Translations under genes and position numbers: made by a program
Part shown: positions 43,872 through 52,006 of the stretch, piece after piece
How the letters are laid out: every line of letters starts with the position of its first letter
Position numbering within the stretch: the first letter of the stretch is position 1
Source of the DNA: Hydrogenophaga taeniospiralis CCUG 15921
GTDB lineage: Bacteria > Pseudomonadota > Gammaproteobacteria > Burkholderiales > Burkholderiaceae_C
Reading direction: 5' to 3'
Assembly (NCBI RefSeq): GCF_001592305.1
Contig: NZ_BCWR01000023.1
Location: 30,539 to 94,538, forward strand
DNA: 64,000 nt
Notes under the pieces: model-generated
Databases searched by the model: none
What the model was told of the DNA's origin: nothing
The model's input: only the letters and a program-made list of their open reading frames with translations

Positions 43872-44882
43872 ATGAGAGTCATTTTCGCGGGCACGCCCGA
43901 TTTCGCCCGGGTGGCGCTGGAGCGCCTGCACGCGGCGGGCTTCGAGATCGCCCTGGTGCTGACCCAGCCCGACCGGCCGGCCGGTCGGGGCATGAAGCTG
44001 CAGGCCTCGGCGGTGAAGCAGTTCGCCCAGGCGCAGGGCATGCCCGTGGCCCAGCCGCGCAGCCTGCGGCTGGACGGCCGATACCCCGAGGACGCGGCTG
44101 CGGCGCGCGAGGCCATCGTGGCCGCCCGGGCCGATGCGATGGTGGTGGCCGCCTACGGCCTCATCCTGCCGCAGTGGGTGCTGGATGCCATGGGGGCTGC
44201 CAGCGCTTCAGGTCTGGGCCTGGGTTGCCTCAACATCCATGCCTCGCTGCTGCCGCGCTGGCGCGGCGCCGCGCCAATTCACCGGGCCATCGAAGCGGGT
44301 GACGCGGCCACCGGCGTGACCATCATGCAGATGGACGCCGGGCTGGACACCGGCGACATGCTGCTGGTGGAGCGCCTGCCCATCGGCGAGGCCGAGACCA
44401 CGGGCGAGCTGCACGACCGCCTGGCCGAACTGGGCGGACGGCTGATCGTGGAGGCGCTGGAACTGGCCGCCTGCGGCGGTTTGCGCCCGGTGCCCCAACC
44501 AACCGAGGGCGTGAGCTATGCCCACAAGATCGAAAAAGCCGAGGCCAGCATCGACTGGTCACTGCCCGCTGCCGTCATTGCGCGGCGGGTGCGGGCCTTC
44601 AACCCGTTTCCAGGGGCGTCCTTCGCCCTGGCGGGTGAGCCGGTGAAGCTGTGGGCGGCGCACGCCGAAGCGGGCCCGGCGCCGGCCGCGGGCACGCCGG
44701 GGCAGGTGCTGGCCGTGGGAGCGGGCGGCATCCGTGTCATGACCGGCGAGGGTGTGCTGGTGCTCACCGAGTTGCAGCGCGCGGGCGGCAAGCGTCTGGG
44801 TGTGGCCGACTTCCTGCGCGGCTTTCCCCTCGAAGCCGGGCAGGTTCTGGACGGCGTGGCCCCGCAGAGCGTGGTGGGCTGA
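43872..44882 (+). CDS. fmt: Methionyl-tRNA formyltransferase
   Basis: 336 residues, full length. It formylates initiator methionyl-tRNA. The N-terminus MRVIFAGTPDFARVALERL and the catalytic SLLPRWRGAAPIHRAIEAGD with GVTIMQMDAGLDTGDML are diagnostic. The C-terminal Fmt_C barrel begins near EPVKLW. It follows def, the standard pairing. The ATG at 43872 begins the conserved sequence. Confidence 0.97.
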   Translation: MRVIFAGTPDFARVALERLHAAGFEIALVLTQPDRPAGRGMKLQASAVKQFAQAQGMPVAQPRSLRLDGRYPEDAAAAREAIVAARADAMVVAAYGLILPQWVLDAMGAASASGLGLGCLNIHASLLPRWRGAAPIHRAIEAGDAATGVTIMQMDAGLDTGDMLLVERLPIGEAETTGELHDRLAELGGRLIVEALELAACGGLRPVPQPTEGVSYAHKIEKAEASIDWSLPAAVIARRVRAFNPFPGASFALAGEPVKLWAAHAEAGPAPAAGTPGQVLAVGAGGIRVMTGEGVLVLTELQRAGGKRLGVADFLRGFPLEAGQVLDGVAPQSVVG

Positions 44883-44888
44883 CTCGGC

Positions 44889-45632
44889 GTGTTCTACCTG
44901 CGCGAGCACCGCCAGCGGGTGGAATTCCGGGAGGGCGTGCGCGATCAGGCCACGGTAGCCATGGGCATCGCCGCCTGGGGCCTGATGACCGGTGTGGCCA
45001 TGGTCAAGTCCGGCCTGTCGGTGCTGGAGGCGCTGCTCATGACGCTCATCGTCTACGCCGGCAGCGCCCAGCTCGCCGCCGTGCCCATGATCACGGCGGG
45101 CGCACCGCTGTGGGTGATCCTGGCCGCGGCGTTCTGCGTCAACCTGCGCTTCATGGTGTTCTCGGCGCATCTGCGGCCCTATCTGATGCATCTGCCGCGT
45201 TGGCAGCGGCTGGTGTCGGGCTATGTCACCGGCGATCTGAGCTATGTGTTTTTTGCCCGCCGTTTCCCCAAGCCGGGCCAGACGCCGGAAGAACTGGCGC
45301 GCCAGCAGGCCTACCTGATGGGCAACTGCGCGGTGAACTACGTGGCCTGGATGCTGGCCAGTGTGGTCGGGGTGCTGCTGGCCAACGCCATCCCGACCGC
45401 GTGGGGCCTGGGCTTTGCAGGCATCCTGGCCTTGCTGGGGGTGCTGAGTTCGCTGGCGAGCTCACCGCTGCGCATCGTCTCGGCCGGTGTGGCCGGAGCC
45501 GCGGCGGTGGCGGCCTGGGCGCTGCCGCTCAAGCTCAACATCCTGGTGGCCATCGCCAGCGCGGTGGCCATCTGCCTGATCATCGAAAGCCGGGCATCGG
45601 GTGGCAGCGCGCCAGGAGGGCGGCATGTTTGA
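44889..45632 (+). CDS. AzlC-family branched-chain amino acid exporter subunit
   Basis: 247 residues with about seven membrane helices. The family signature FREGVRDQATVAMGIAAWGLMTGVAMVKSG and the IVYAGSAQLAAVPM stretch are clear. With the small AzlD partner it forms an export permease for branched-chain amino acids (or similar). It starts at GTG 44889, six bases after the fmt stop. Its end overlaps azlD. Confidence 0.92.
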   Translation: MFYLREHRQRVEFREGVRDQATVAMGIAAWGLMTGVAMVKSGLSVLEALLMTLIVYAGSAQLAAVPMITAGAPLWVILAAAFCVNLRFMVFSAHLRPYLMHLPRWQRLVSGYVTGDLSYVFFARRFPKPGQTPEELARQQAYLMGNCAVNYVAWMLASVVGVLLANAIPTAWGLGFAGILALLGVLSSLASSPLRIVSAGVAGAAAVAAWALPLKLNILVAIASAVAICLIIESRASGGSAPGGRHV

Positions 45633-45960
45633 CCTCAACCCCTGGACTCTGCTCACCATCGTGGCGATGGGCGTCGTCACGGTGGTCGCGCGCGGTTTCT
45701 TCCTGATCTCCAGCAAGCCCTGGACCTTGCCGCACTGGGCCCAGCGCGGCCTGAAGTACGCGCCCATCGCCGCTCTGTCGGCGGTGGTGATTCCGGAGAT
45801 CGTGATGACGCAGGGCCAGATCATCCACACCTGGCAGGACGCGCGCCTGTTTGCCGCCGCCGCCGGCGTGGCCTGGTTTGTCTGGAAACGCGGCGTGCTG
45901 GGCACCATCGTGGCCGGCATGCTGGTGTACCTGCCGCTGAAGATCGGGCTGGGCTGGTAG
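45625..45960 (+). CDS. AzlD-family permease subunit
   Basis: 111 residues with about four membrane helices, typical of AzlD. The sequence TLLTIVAMGVVTVVARGFFL and the ending LPLKIGLGW fit. AGGAGG precedes the ATG at 45625, which lies inside the end of azlC (8-bp overlap), so the pair is translationally coupled. Confidence 0.9.
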   Translation: MFDLNPWTLLTIVAMGVVTVVARGFFLISSKPWTLPHWAQRGLKYAPIAALSAVVIPEIVMTQGQIIHTWQDARLFAAAAGVAWFVWKRGVLGTIVAGMLVYLPLKIGLGW

Positions 45961-46017
45961 GTCGAACGCAAACAACCACCGAACCGGGTGGGTGAAAATG
46001 GACGACCGGCGACTTTT

Positions 46018-46050
46018 CTTAAGAGATGCTTAAGAAAGCTTACCGATAAT
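46018..46050 (+). promoter_or_regulatory. PmrA box and -10 for the arnC-like operon
   Basis: CTTAAG-AGATG-CTTAAG (46018-46034) fits the PmrA consensus YTTAAK-N5-YTTAAK exactly. GATAAT (46045-46050) follows after 10 bp as -10. A very similar layout stands before pmrA at 51205. Confidence 0.8.
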
Positions 46051-46119
46051 CGCAAGGCGTCAGGGTTTTCCCTCGGGCGCCGCTGTTGCTGACCGGCAGC
46101 AGACCCAGATGATTCCTGA

Positions 46120-46926
46120 ATGGTGACCCAGAACATGTCAGCTCCCAGCCCGGCGGCGAGCCTTGCGGCGCCGTCCAGCGCCACCCCCCTGATCTCCGTG
46201 TTGATCCCGGCCAAGGACGAGGCCGGCAACATCGGCCAGCTCGTGACCGAGGTGGTGGAGGCTTTGCGGCCCGTGTGCGGTTTCGAGATCGTGCTGGTGG
46301 ACGATGGCAGTGGCGACGGCACGGCGGCCGAGTTCGTGCAGCGCTGCACCGCGCTGGGCGCCGCCGCCCAGCTGATCCGGCACCAGGCCAGCGTGGGCCA
46401 GAGCACGGCGCTGTCCACCGCCGCCCGGCACGCCCGGGGGCGTTACCTGGTCACCATCGACGGCGATGGCCAGAACGATCCGGCCGACATCCCGGCTCTG
46501 CTGCGCCAGGCGCAGGCCCTGGAGGCGGGGGGCGAGCATTTCTGCATCGCGGGCTTTCGCCACAAGCGCAAGGACACCGAGTGGAAGAAGATCCAGTCGA
46601 AGATCGCCAACGCCGTGCGTCGCCAGATACTGGACGACGGCGTGCCCGACACGGGCTGCGGCCTCAAGCTGATTCCGCGCGCGACCTGGCTGCGGCTGCC
46701 CTACTTTGACCACATGCACCGCTACATTCCCGCGCTGGTGCGCCGCCTGGGTGGCCGCATCGCGGTGGTGCCGGTGAACCACCGCCACCGCACGGCCGGG
46801 GTGTCCAAGTACACCGCCTGGAACCGCGTGTGGGTGGGCATCGTCGACATGTTCGGCGTGCGCTGGCTGACCCGGCGCAGCAAGCAAGCGGTGGTCGCTC
46901 AGGTGGAAACCATCGGTGAAATCTAG
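46120..46926 (+). CDS. GT2 transferase, polyprenyl-phosphate sugar synthase-like (ArnC/RgtE type)
   Basis: 268 residues. The DPMS-type GT2 fold has LISVLIPAKDEAGNIGQLV, IVLVDDGSGDGTA, TIDGDGQNDPADIPALL and VPVNHRHRTAGVSKYTAWNR. It should move a sugar from a UDP donor to undecaprenyl phosphate, the first step of periplasmic lipid A decoration. Unlike ArnC it has no C-terminal membrane helices. The ATG at 46120 is used; one at 46135 is possible. It lies downstream of the PmrA box and overlaps the next start. Confidence 0.85.
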   Translation: MVTQNMSAPSPAASLAAPSSATPLISVLIPAKDEAGNIGQLVTEVVEALRPVCGFEIVLVDDGSGDGTAAEFVQRCTALGAAAQLIRHQASVGQSTALSTAARHARGRYLVTIDGDGQNDPADIPALLRQAQALEAGGEHFCIAGFRHKRKDTEWKKIQSKIANAVRRQILDDGVPDTGCGLKLIPRATWLRLPYFDHMHRYIPALVRRLGGRIAVVPVNHRHRTAGVSKYTAWNRVWVGIVDMFGVRWLTRRSKQAVVAQVETIGEI

Positions 46927-47713
46927 CGCCAAACTGCTCGTCAAGCCGCTGGGGCTGACGGCTGTGCTGACGCTGGCCTTTGTCTCCCTGCACTACGGCT
47001 GGTGGGGATCGTTCACTGAAGAGGACCTGCTGCGCCAGCTGTTCCAGCAGCACTGGGCCGTGGCCTGGCCGGTGTTCGCCCTGGGCGGCATTCTCTACAC
47101 GGCCGCGGGTGGCCCGCGCCAGGTGCTGGCCTTCAGCTGCGGGTACCTGCTCGGGGGTTTTGCGGGCGGGGTGGTCAGTGCGCTGCTCACCGGGTTTGGC
47201 GCGCTGCTGACCATCGCCGTGGTGCGTCAGATGGGCCTGGACTGGATGCGCCAGCGCCATGGCGACCGGATCGATCTGTTGCGCCGGGTGCTGGCCGAAG
47301 ACACCTGGCTCTGGATCTGCATCATCCGGCTCATGCCCGTGGGCAGCAATCTGGCGACCAACGTGGCCGCGGCGCTCGCCGGCCTGAGTCGGCGCGGGGT
47401 GTTCCTGGGCAGCCTGCCGGGGTACCTGCCGCAGTCCTTGCTGTTCAGCTACGCCGGGCGCGGCGTGGCCCTGCAGGACAGCTCGAAGATCTGGATGAGT
47501 TTTGCCTTGCTGGTGGGCTCCAGCGTGCTGGCCTGGTACCTCTACCACCACGGTTTCAAGCAGCGGCTGGAAGCATTGAAAGTCACCCCCGCGCCGCCTG
47601 CGGCGTCACCCCCTCCAGGGGGCGATGCCAGCGGCCCGGCGGAGCCGGTTCCGCGGCTGCCTGGGACGGATGGCGTTGCAGGCTTGATGGAGCGCAACAC
47701 CCATGACGTCTGA
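46916..47713 (+). CDS. TVP38/TMEM64 (DedA-like) membrane protein with repeat-derived tail
   Basis: 265 residues with five to six membrane helices. The family motif region reads GGPRQVLAFSCGYLLGGFAGGV and later IIRLMPVGSNLATNVAAALAGLSRRGV. DedA/TVP38 proteins include polyprenyl-phosphate transporters, so it may move or recycle undecaprenyl carrier for its neighbours; inference. The start is GTG at 46916, inside the GT2 gene. Residues 222-252 (VTPAPPAASPPPGGDASGPAEP) are encoded by hairpin element copy 4, an odd proline-rich tail that is probably not part of the ancestral protein. Its stop lies 11 bp inside arnT. Confidence 0.85.
   Translation: MKSSAKLLVKPLGLTAVLTLAFVSLHYGWWGSFTEEDLLRQLFQQHWAVAWPVFALGGILYTAAGGPRQVLAFSCGYLLGGFAGGVVSALLTGFGALLTIAVVRQMGLDWMRQRHGDRIDLLRRVLAEDTWLWICIIRLMPVGSNLATNVAAALAGLSRRGVFLGSLPGYLPQSLLFSYAGRGVALQDSSKIWMSFALLVGSSVLAWYLYHHGFKQRLEALKVTPAPPAASPPPGGDASGPAEPVPRLPGTDGVAGLMERNTHDV
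47584..47657 (+). repeat. Three-hairpin element, copy 4, inside a coding region
   Basis: Hairpin 1 is GCCGCCTGCGGC-like (GCGCCGCCTGCGGCGTC), hairpin 2 CCCCCTCCAGGGGG, hairpin 3 CCGGCGGAGCCGG, then TTCCGCGGC. It is read in frame as the tail of the TVP38 protein and ends 45 bp before the arnT start. Confidence 0.75.
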
Positions 47714-49418
47714 CACCACTGTGCGCCGCCAGACGCTGTTCTGGCTGGCGGCCACGGCCCTCGTGCTGCTGGCCGGCATCGGCCTGCGCTACCCCTGGCC
47801 GGCCGACGAGCCCCGCTTCGCTCAGATCGCCCGCGAGATGGTGGAGGGCGGCCAGTGGCTGTTTCCCACCCGGGGCGGCGAGTATTACCCGGACAAGCCG
47901 CCGGTGTTCCTCTGGTTCAGCGCCCTGTTCTACGGGTTGCTGGGCAACCTGAAGCTGTCGTTCCTGCTGCCCAGCGCGCTGGCCTCGATCGGCACCCTGT
48001 GGCTGGTGCACGACCTGGGCCGGCGCCTGTGGAATGCGCAGACCGCCCTGTTCGCCGTGCTGGTGCTGGCTTTCACGCCGCAGTTCCTGCTGCAGGGCAA
48101 GGCCGCGCAGATGGATGCCCTGGTCACGTTCTGGATCACGCTGGGCTGTTATGGCCTGCTGCGCCATTTCCTGACCGGGCCGCACTGGCGCTGGTATTTC
48201 CTGAGCTGGGTGGCCATGGGCCTGGGCATCATGACCAAGGGCGTCGGCTTCCTGCCGCTGCTGATGCTGCTGCCGCTGGCGCTTTGGGTGAAACGCCCGG
48301 TCGACGGTGCCGCTCCGGTTTGGAGCTGGAGGCTGCTGCTGGGCTTGCCGGTGATGCTCGCGGTGATCGCGCTCTGGCTGGGGCCGATGCTCTGGCAGGT
48401 GCACAGCGTCGGCACCGACACCATGGTGGCCTACCGGAACGACCTGCTGTTCCGCCAGACCGGCGAACGTTTCGTGAACGCCTGGCACCACGTCAAGCCC
48501 TGGCACTACTTCTTCACCCAGGCGATTCCGACCGTGTGGTTCCCGCTGCCGCTGCTGATGCTGGTGTTCTGGCGGCCGCTGGCGGGTCTTCTGCGGGAAG
48601 ACCCGAAGCTGCGCGTGCTGCTGGCCTGGGTGGGACTGGTGCTGCTGTTCTTCTCGCTCAGCTCGGGCAAACGCGAGGTCTACATCTTCCCGGCGCTGCC
48701 CTTGTTGTCGCTGGTGGTGGCGGTGCTCTGGGGGCAGGTGCGCGAACGCGCACTGGCCTGGAAGATCGGCACCGTCCTGCAGTGGCTGCTGATGGCGCTG
48801 GCCGTGCTGCTCGCCGGCCTGGGCCTTGCCCTGCTGCTGGCCCCGCACCGGCTGCCGGCGCGGCTGCAGGACTACAGCGAACTGCTCGGCGCGGTGGCCT
48901 GGCCGCTGATCGGGCTCGGGCTGGCGTGGCTGGCCCTGCTGCTGTGGCTGCGCCGCGCCGACCTGTTCGTGCGGCTGGCGGCCAGCAGCCTGGCGGTCTG
49001 GCTGTTTGTCTCGCTGCTGGTCTGGCCGCTGGTGGACCCGTACCGCACACCGCAGCGCCTGATGCAGCAGGTGGAGCAGCGGCTGCCCGCCAGCGCCGAG
49101 CTGGGCCTGCTCTTTTTCAAGGAGCAGTTCCTGCTCTTTGCCGAGCGGCCGCTGACCCACTTCAGCTACCTGGCGCCACTGGCCGAGCAGGAGAAAAACG
49201 CCTGGATCTGGATGCGCGAGGCGCCTGGGCGCCACCTGCTCGTGCCCACCGACGCCGAGTTGAGCTGTTTCGACGTGAGCCGCGCCGTCTCGCTGGGCGA
49301 GGCGCACCGCCGAGAATGGGTGCTGCTGGGGCCCGACACCCTGGCGAGCGCCTGTGGCAGCCCGCGCAAGGCCCAACGTTTTGTTTACCGCCCCGTGACG
49401 CGCGGGGTCCTGCCATGA
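47703..49418 (+). CDS. arnT: ArnT-like lipid A glycosyltransferase (GT83)
   Basis: 571 residues with about twelve membrane helices. The periplasmic loop DEPRFAQIAREMVEGGQWLFP holds the conserved DEPR...E motif of ArnT/PMT-family enzymes. The PDKPPVFLWFSALFYGLLG stretch is typical. It moves a sugar from an undecaprenyl-phosphate donor to lipid A. In Enterobacteria the sugar is L-Ara4N; here arnA/B/D are missing and a UDP-GlcA 4-epimerase follows, so galacturonic acid is more likely. The start overlaps the TVP38 gene by 11 bp. Confidence 0.88.
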   Translation: MTSDTTVRRQTLFWLAATALVLLAGIGLRYPWPADEPRFAQIAREMVEGGQWLFPTRGGEYYPDKPPVFLWFSALFYGLLGNLKLSFLLPSALASIGTLWLVHDLGRRLWNAQTALFAVLVLAFTPQFLLQGKAAQMDALVTFWITLGCYGLLRHFLTGPHWRWYFLSWVAMGLGIMTKGVGFLPLLMLLPLALWVKRPVDGAAPVWSWRLLLGLPVMLAVIALWLGPMLWQVHSVGTDTMVAYRNDLLFRQTGERFVNAWHHVKPWHYFFTQAIPTVWFPLPLLMLVFWRPLAGLLREDPKLRVLLAWVGLVLLFFSLSSGKREVYIFPALPLLSLVVAVLWGQVRERALAWKIGTVLQWLLMALAVLLAGLGLALLLAPHRLPARLQDYSELLGAVAWPLIGLGLAWLALLLWLRRADLFVRLAASSLAVWLFVSLLVWPLVDPYRTPQRLMQQVEQRLPASAELGLLFFKEQFLLFAERPLTHFSYLAPLAEQEKNAWIWMREAPGRHLLVPTDAELSCFDVSRAVSLGEAHRREWVLLGPDTLASACGSPRKAQRFVYRPVTRGVLP

Positions 49419-50428
49419 CCGCTTCGACTCCCCACGCCGTTGGCCCCGTGCTCGTCACCGGCGCCGCCGGTTTCATCGGCTTTCACCTGAGCCAGCGCCT
49501 GCTGGGCCTGGGGCTGCAGGTGCACGGCCTGGACAACCTGAACGCCTACTACGAACCCAGCCTGAAGCAGGCCCGCCTGCGGCAGCTGCAGGCGCAGCCG
49601 GGTTTCGTGTTCCACGCGCTGGACCTGGCCGACCGCGACGCCATGGCCCGGCTGTTTGCCACGCACCGCTTCGAGCGCGTCGTGCACCTGGCGGCCCAGG
49701 CCGGCGTGCGCTACTCGGTGGACCACCCCATGGCCTATCTGGACAGCAACCTGGCCGGCATGCTCACCGTGCTCGAAGGCTGCCGCCACAGCGCCGTGCC
49801 GCACCTGGTCTACGCCTCGTCGAGCTCGATCTACGGCGCGTCGCGCCAGATGCCGCTGCGCGAGGACCAGGTCACCGACCAGCCGATCTCGCTCTACGCC
49901 GCGAGCAAGAAGGCCAACGAGCTGATGGCCTACAGCTACAGCCACCTCTACCAGATCCCGGCCACGGCGCTGCGGCTGTTCACGGTGTACGGCCCCTGGG
50001 GCCGGCCCGACATGGCGATCTTCAAGTTCGTGCGCGCCATCCTGGCGCAGCAGCCGATCGACGTCTACAACAACGGCCAGATGCGCCGCGACTTCACCTA
50101 TGTGGATGACGTGATCGATGCCGTGGTCAAGGTGATGGCCGTGCCGCCGGTGGCCAGCGCGGGCGCGGCGGCGCACCGCGTGCTCAACGTGGGCAACAGC
50201 GCGCCGGTGAGCCTGCTGGACTTCATCGGCTGCATCGAAAAGGCCACCGGCATCGAGGCCATCAAGCGTTTCCTGCCCATGCAGCAGGGCGACGTGCCCG
50301 AAACCTGGGCCGACACCACCGCGCTCGAACAGGGCTTCGGTGTGCGGCCCCACACCGAGCTGCAGCTGGGCGTGCAGCGTTTCGTGGACTGGTACCGCGG
50401 CTATTACGGCGACGGCTCCGCGGCTTGA
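49415..50428 (+). CDS. UDP-glucuronate 4-epimerase-like (NAD-dependent epimerase)
   Basis: 337 residues. The NAD motif VLVTGAAGFIGFHLSQRLL is followed by LDNLNAYYEPSLKQARLRQL, a hallmark of UDP-GlcA 4-epimerases. The catalytic Ser region is YASSSSIYGASR and the YxxxK is YAASK. It converts UDP-GlcA to UDP-GalA. The ATG at 49415 overlaps the arnT stop by 4 bp, so its product should feed the lipid A modification; that link is inferred. Confidence 0.88.
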   Translation: MTASTPHAVGPVLVTGAAGFIGFHLSQRLLGLGLQVHGLDNLNAYYEPSLKQARLRQLQAQPGFVFHALDLADRDAMARLFATHRFERVVHLAAQAGVRYSVDHPMAYLDSNLAGMLTVLEGCRHSAVPHLVYASSSSIYGASRQMPLREDQVTDQPISLYAASKKANELMAYSYSHLYQIPATALRLFTVYGPWGRPDMAIFKFVRAILAQQPIDVYNNGQMRRDFTYVDDVIDAVVKVMAVPPVASAGAAAHRVLNVGNSAPVSLLDFIGCIEKATGIEAIKRFLPMQQGDVPETWADTTALEQGFGVRPHTELQLGVQRFVDWYRGYYGDGSAA

Positions 50429-51180
50429 GAGGCTGAGCGTCCTTCGCGCCGGCCCGCGGCCATCCAGGGTCGCGCCGTGTACCAGCCCGCCAGGCTGACC
50501 CCGCCGCAGATCAGCAGCGTCCACAGCGTGTGGCTGGGGTGGTGTGCGCCGCGCAGGGTTTGTGTGGCGCCCGCCACCAGCCCCACGAGCAGCACGGCGC
50601 CCAGCACACCCCAGCCGCGCCGCGCCGGGCGGGCCGCGGCGTGTGGCGGTGCCAGCCAGGGCAGGCAGAGTGCCAGGAAGGCGAAGGCGCTGGAAGCGTG
50701 GCCGCCCGGGAAACAGCGGCCACCACCGCCATCCCCGACCCAGAGGTTCCAGTGGGACACATAGCTGGCGTGGCCGCCGAACAGCTGCAGCTCCCAGGGG
50801 CAGCTGGTGCGGCTGCTGGACTTCACCAGGTTCACCGCCAGCAGCGACAGCAGCACCAGCAACAGCACCACCACCCGCTCGCGCCGCGCAAGCCCCGGCC
50901 GCACGCCCCCGGGCCGGGCGGGCCAGAGCGCCCAGAGCCCGAGCAGGGCGAACAAGCCGAGCGCTACCCGGCGCAGGCCATCGTGCAACACCACCTCCAG
51001 CAGCCACTGGTGGCGCCAGGCAAACCCGTCGGGGTGGCCGATGGCCTGCATGACGGCGAGGTCGGCGCCCGAGACATCCCAGCCCAGGGTCAGCAGCAAC
51101 ATGGCGGCCCAGGCCTGCAGCAGTCGGGGGAGCGGCGGGCGTGCCGCCGCGAGGGAGGGGTTGTGGGTGGGGGCATGCAT
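50404..51180 (-). CDS. PAP2-family membrane phosphatase
   Basis: 258 residues with about six membrane helices. The three PAP2 motifs are seen in modified form: KSSSRTSCPW (motif 1), CFPGGHASSAFAF (motif 2, PGGH instead of PSGH) and RGAHHPSHTLW (motif 3, with the catalytic His). Such enzymes remove or move phosphate on lipid A or polyprenyl carriers (LpxE/LpxT/BcrC types). It is divergent from pmrA, and the 3' end overlaps the epimerase gene by 25 bp. The ATG at 51180 lies close to a predicted transcription start. Confidence 0.85.
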   Translation of the reverse strand: MHAPTHNPSLAAARPPLPRLLQAWAAMLLLTLGWDVSGADLAVMQAIGHPDGFAWRHQWLLEVVLHDGLRRVALGLFALLGLWALWPARPGGVRPGLARRERVVVLLLVLLSLLAVNLVKSSSRTSCPWELQLFGGHASYVSHWNLWVGDGGGGRCFPGGHASSAFAFLALCLPWLAPPHAAARPARRGWGVLGAVLLVGLVAGATQTLRGAHHPSHTLWTLLICGGVSLAGWYTARPWMAAGRREGRSASQAAEPSP

Positions 51181-51204
51181 GGGGCACCATCATCGGTGGG
51201 CCGC

Positions 51205-51236
51205 TTTAAGGGGTGCTTAAGCGCGCTTCGGATAAT
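51205..51236 (+). promoter_or_regulatory. PmrA box and -10 upstream of pmrAB
   Basis: TTTAAG-GGGTG-CTTAAG (51205-51221) fits YTTAAK-N5-YTTAAK. GATAAT (51231-51236) follows after 9 bp. It predicts autoregulation of pmrAB. On the minus strand a GATGAT at 51194-51189 stands 10 bp from the box, so the divergent PAP2 gene may share it. Confidence 0.78.
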
Positions 51237-51274
51237 GACTTCTTTTTCACCAGGGCCCAGAGCCCTCCTTTGAC

Positions 51275-52006
51275 ATGCGTGCACTTGTGGTGGAAGACGA
51301 TCCCGGCATCGCCAGCGGCCTGACGGTGTCGCTGCGTCAGGCCGGTTACGCGGTGGACGTGTGCCAGACCCTGGACGCGGCCTGGGCGGCGCTCTCGGTG
51401 GAACCGTTCGACGTCATGCTGCTCGACCTGGGCCTGCCCGATGGCGACGGGCTGGACCTGCTCGCGCGCCTGCGCCGCCAACGCGAACCCGCCGCCGGAC
51501 ACCACACCCTGCCCCACAGCGACATGCCGGTGCTGATCATGACCGCGCGCGACGGCGTGAGCGACCGCATCAGCGGGCTGGACAGCGGCGCCGACGACTA
51601 CATCGTCAAACCCTTCGACGCCAACGAGCTGCTGGCCCGGCTGCGCGCCATGCTGCGCCGCGCCAGCGGGCGCAGCAAGCCGGTGATCGAGCACGGCGAC
51701 CTGGTGCTCGACCCGGCCAACCGCACGGTCGAACGCGCGGGCCAGCCGGTGGCCCTGGGCGGGCGCGAGTTCGCGCTGCTGCTCACGCTGCTGCAGGCGC
51801 GCCCGCAGGTCCTGTCCAAATCGCGGCTGGAGTCGGCGCTGTACGGCTTTGGCGAGTCGCTGGAGAGCAACGCGATCGAAGTCCATGTACACCACCTGCG
51901 CCGCAAGCTGGGCGACGCGCTGATCAAGACCGTGCGCGGCGTGGGCTACTTCATCCCGCGCGAGGTGGAGGCCGCCCCGGCACCGGGCAAGGCGGACGCG
52001 GCGTGA
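51275..52006 (+). CDS. pmrA: Response regulator, PmrA/QseB-like (OmpR family)
   Basis: 243 residues. The receiver has VEDD, the phospho-acceptor Asp51 in DVMLLDLGLPDGDGLDLL, Thr in VLIMTARD and Lys in VKPFDANELLARL. The C-terminal winged helix ends with SNAIEVHVHHLRRKLGDALIKTVRGVGYFIP. About 13 extra residues (EPAAGHHTLPHSD) sit between alpha-3 and beta-4 of the receiver. A PmrA box stands before it, and its stop overlaps the kinase start (GTGA). It is read as PmrA because of the regulon. Confidence 0.88.
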   Translation: MRALVVEDDPGIASGLTVSLRQAGYAVDVCQTLDAAWAALSVEPFDVMLLDLGLPDGDGLDLLARLRRQREPAAGHHTLPHSDMPVLIMTARDGVSDRISGLDSGADDYIVKPFDANELLARLRAMLRRASGRSKPVIEHGDLVLDPANRTVERAGQPVALGGREFALLLTLLQARPQVLSKSRLESALYGFGESLESNAIEVHVHHLRRKLGDALIKTVRGVGYFIPREVEAAPAPGKADAA

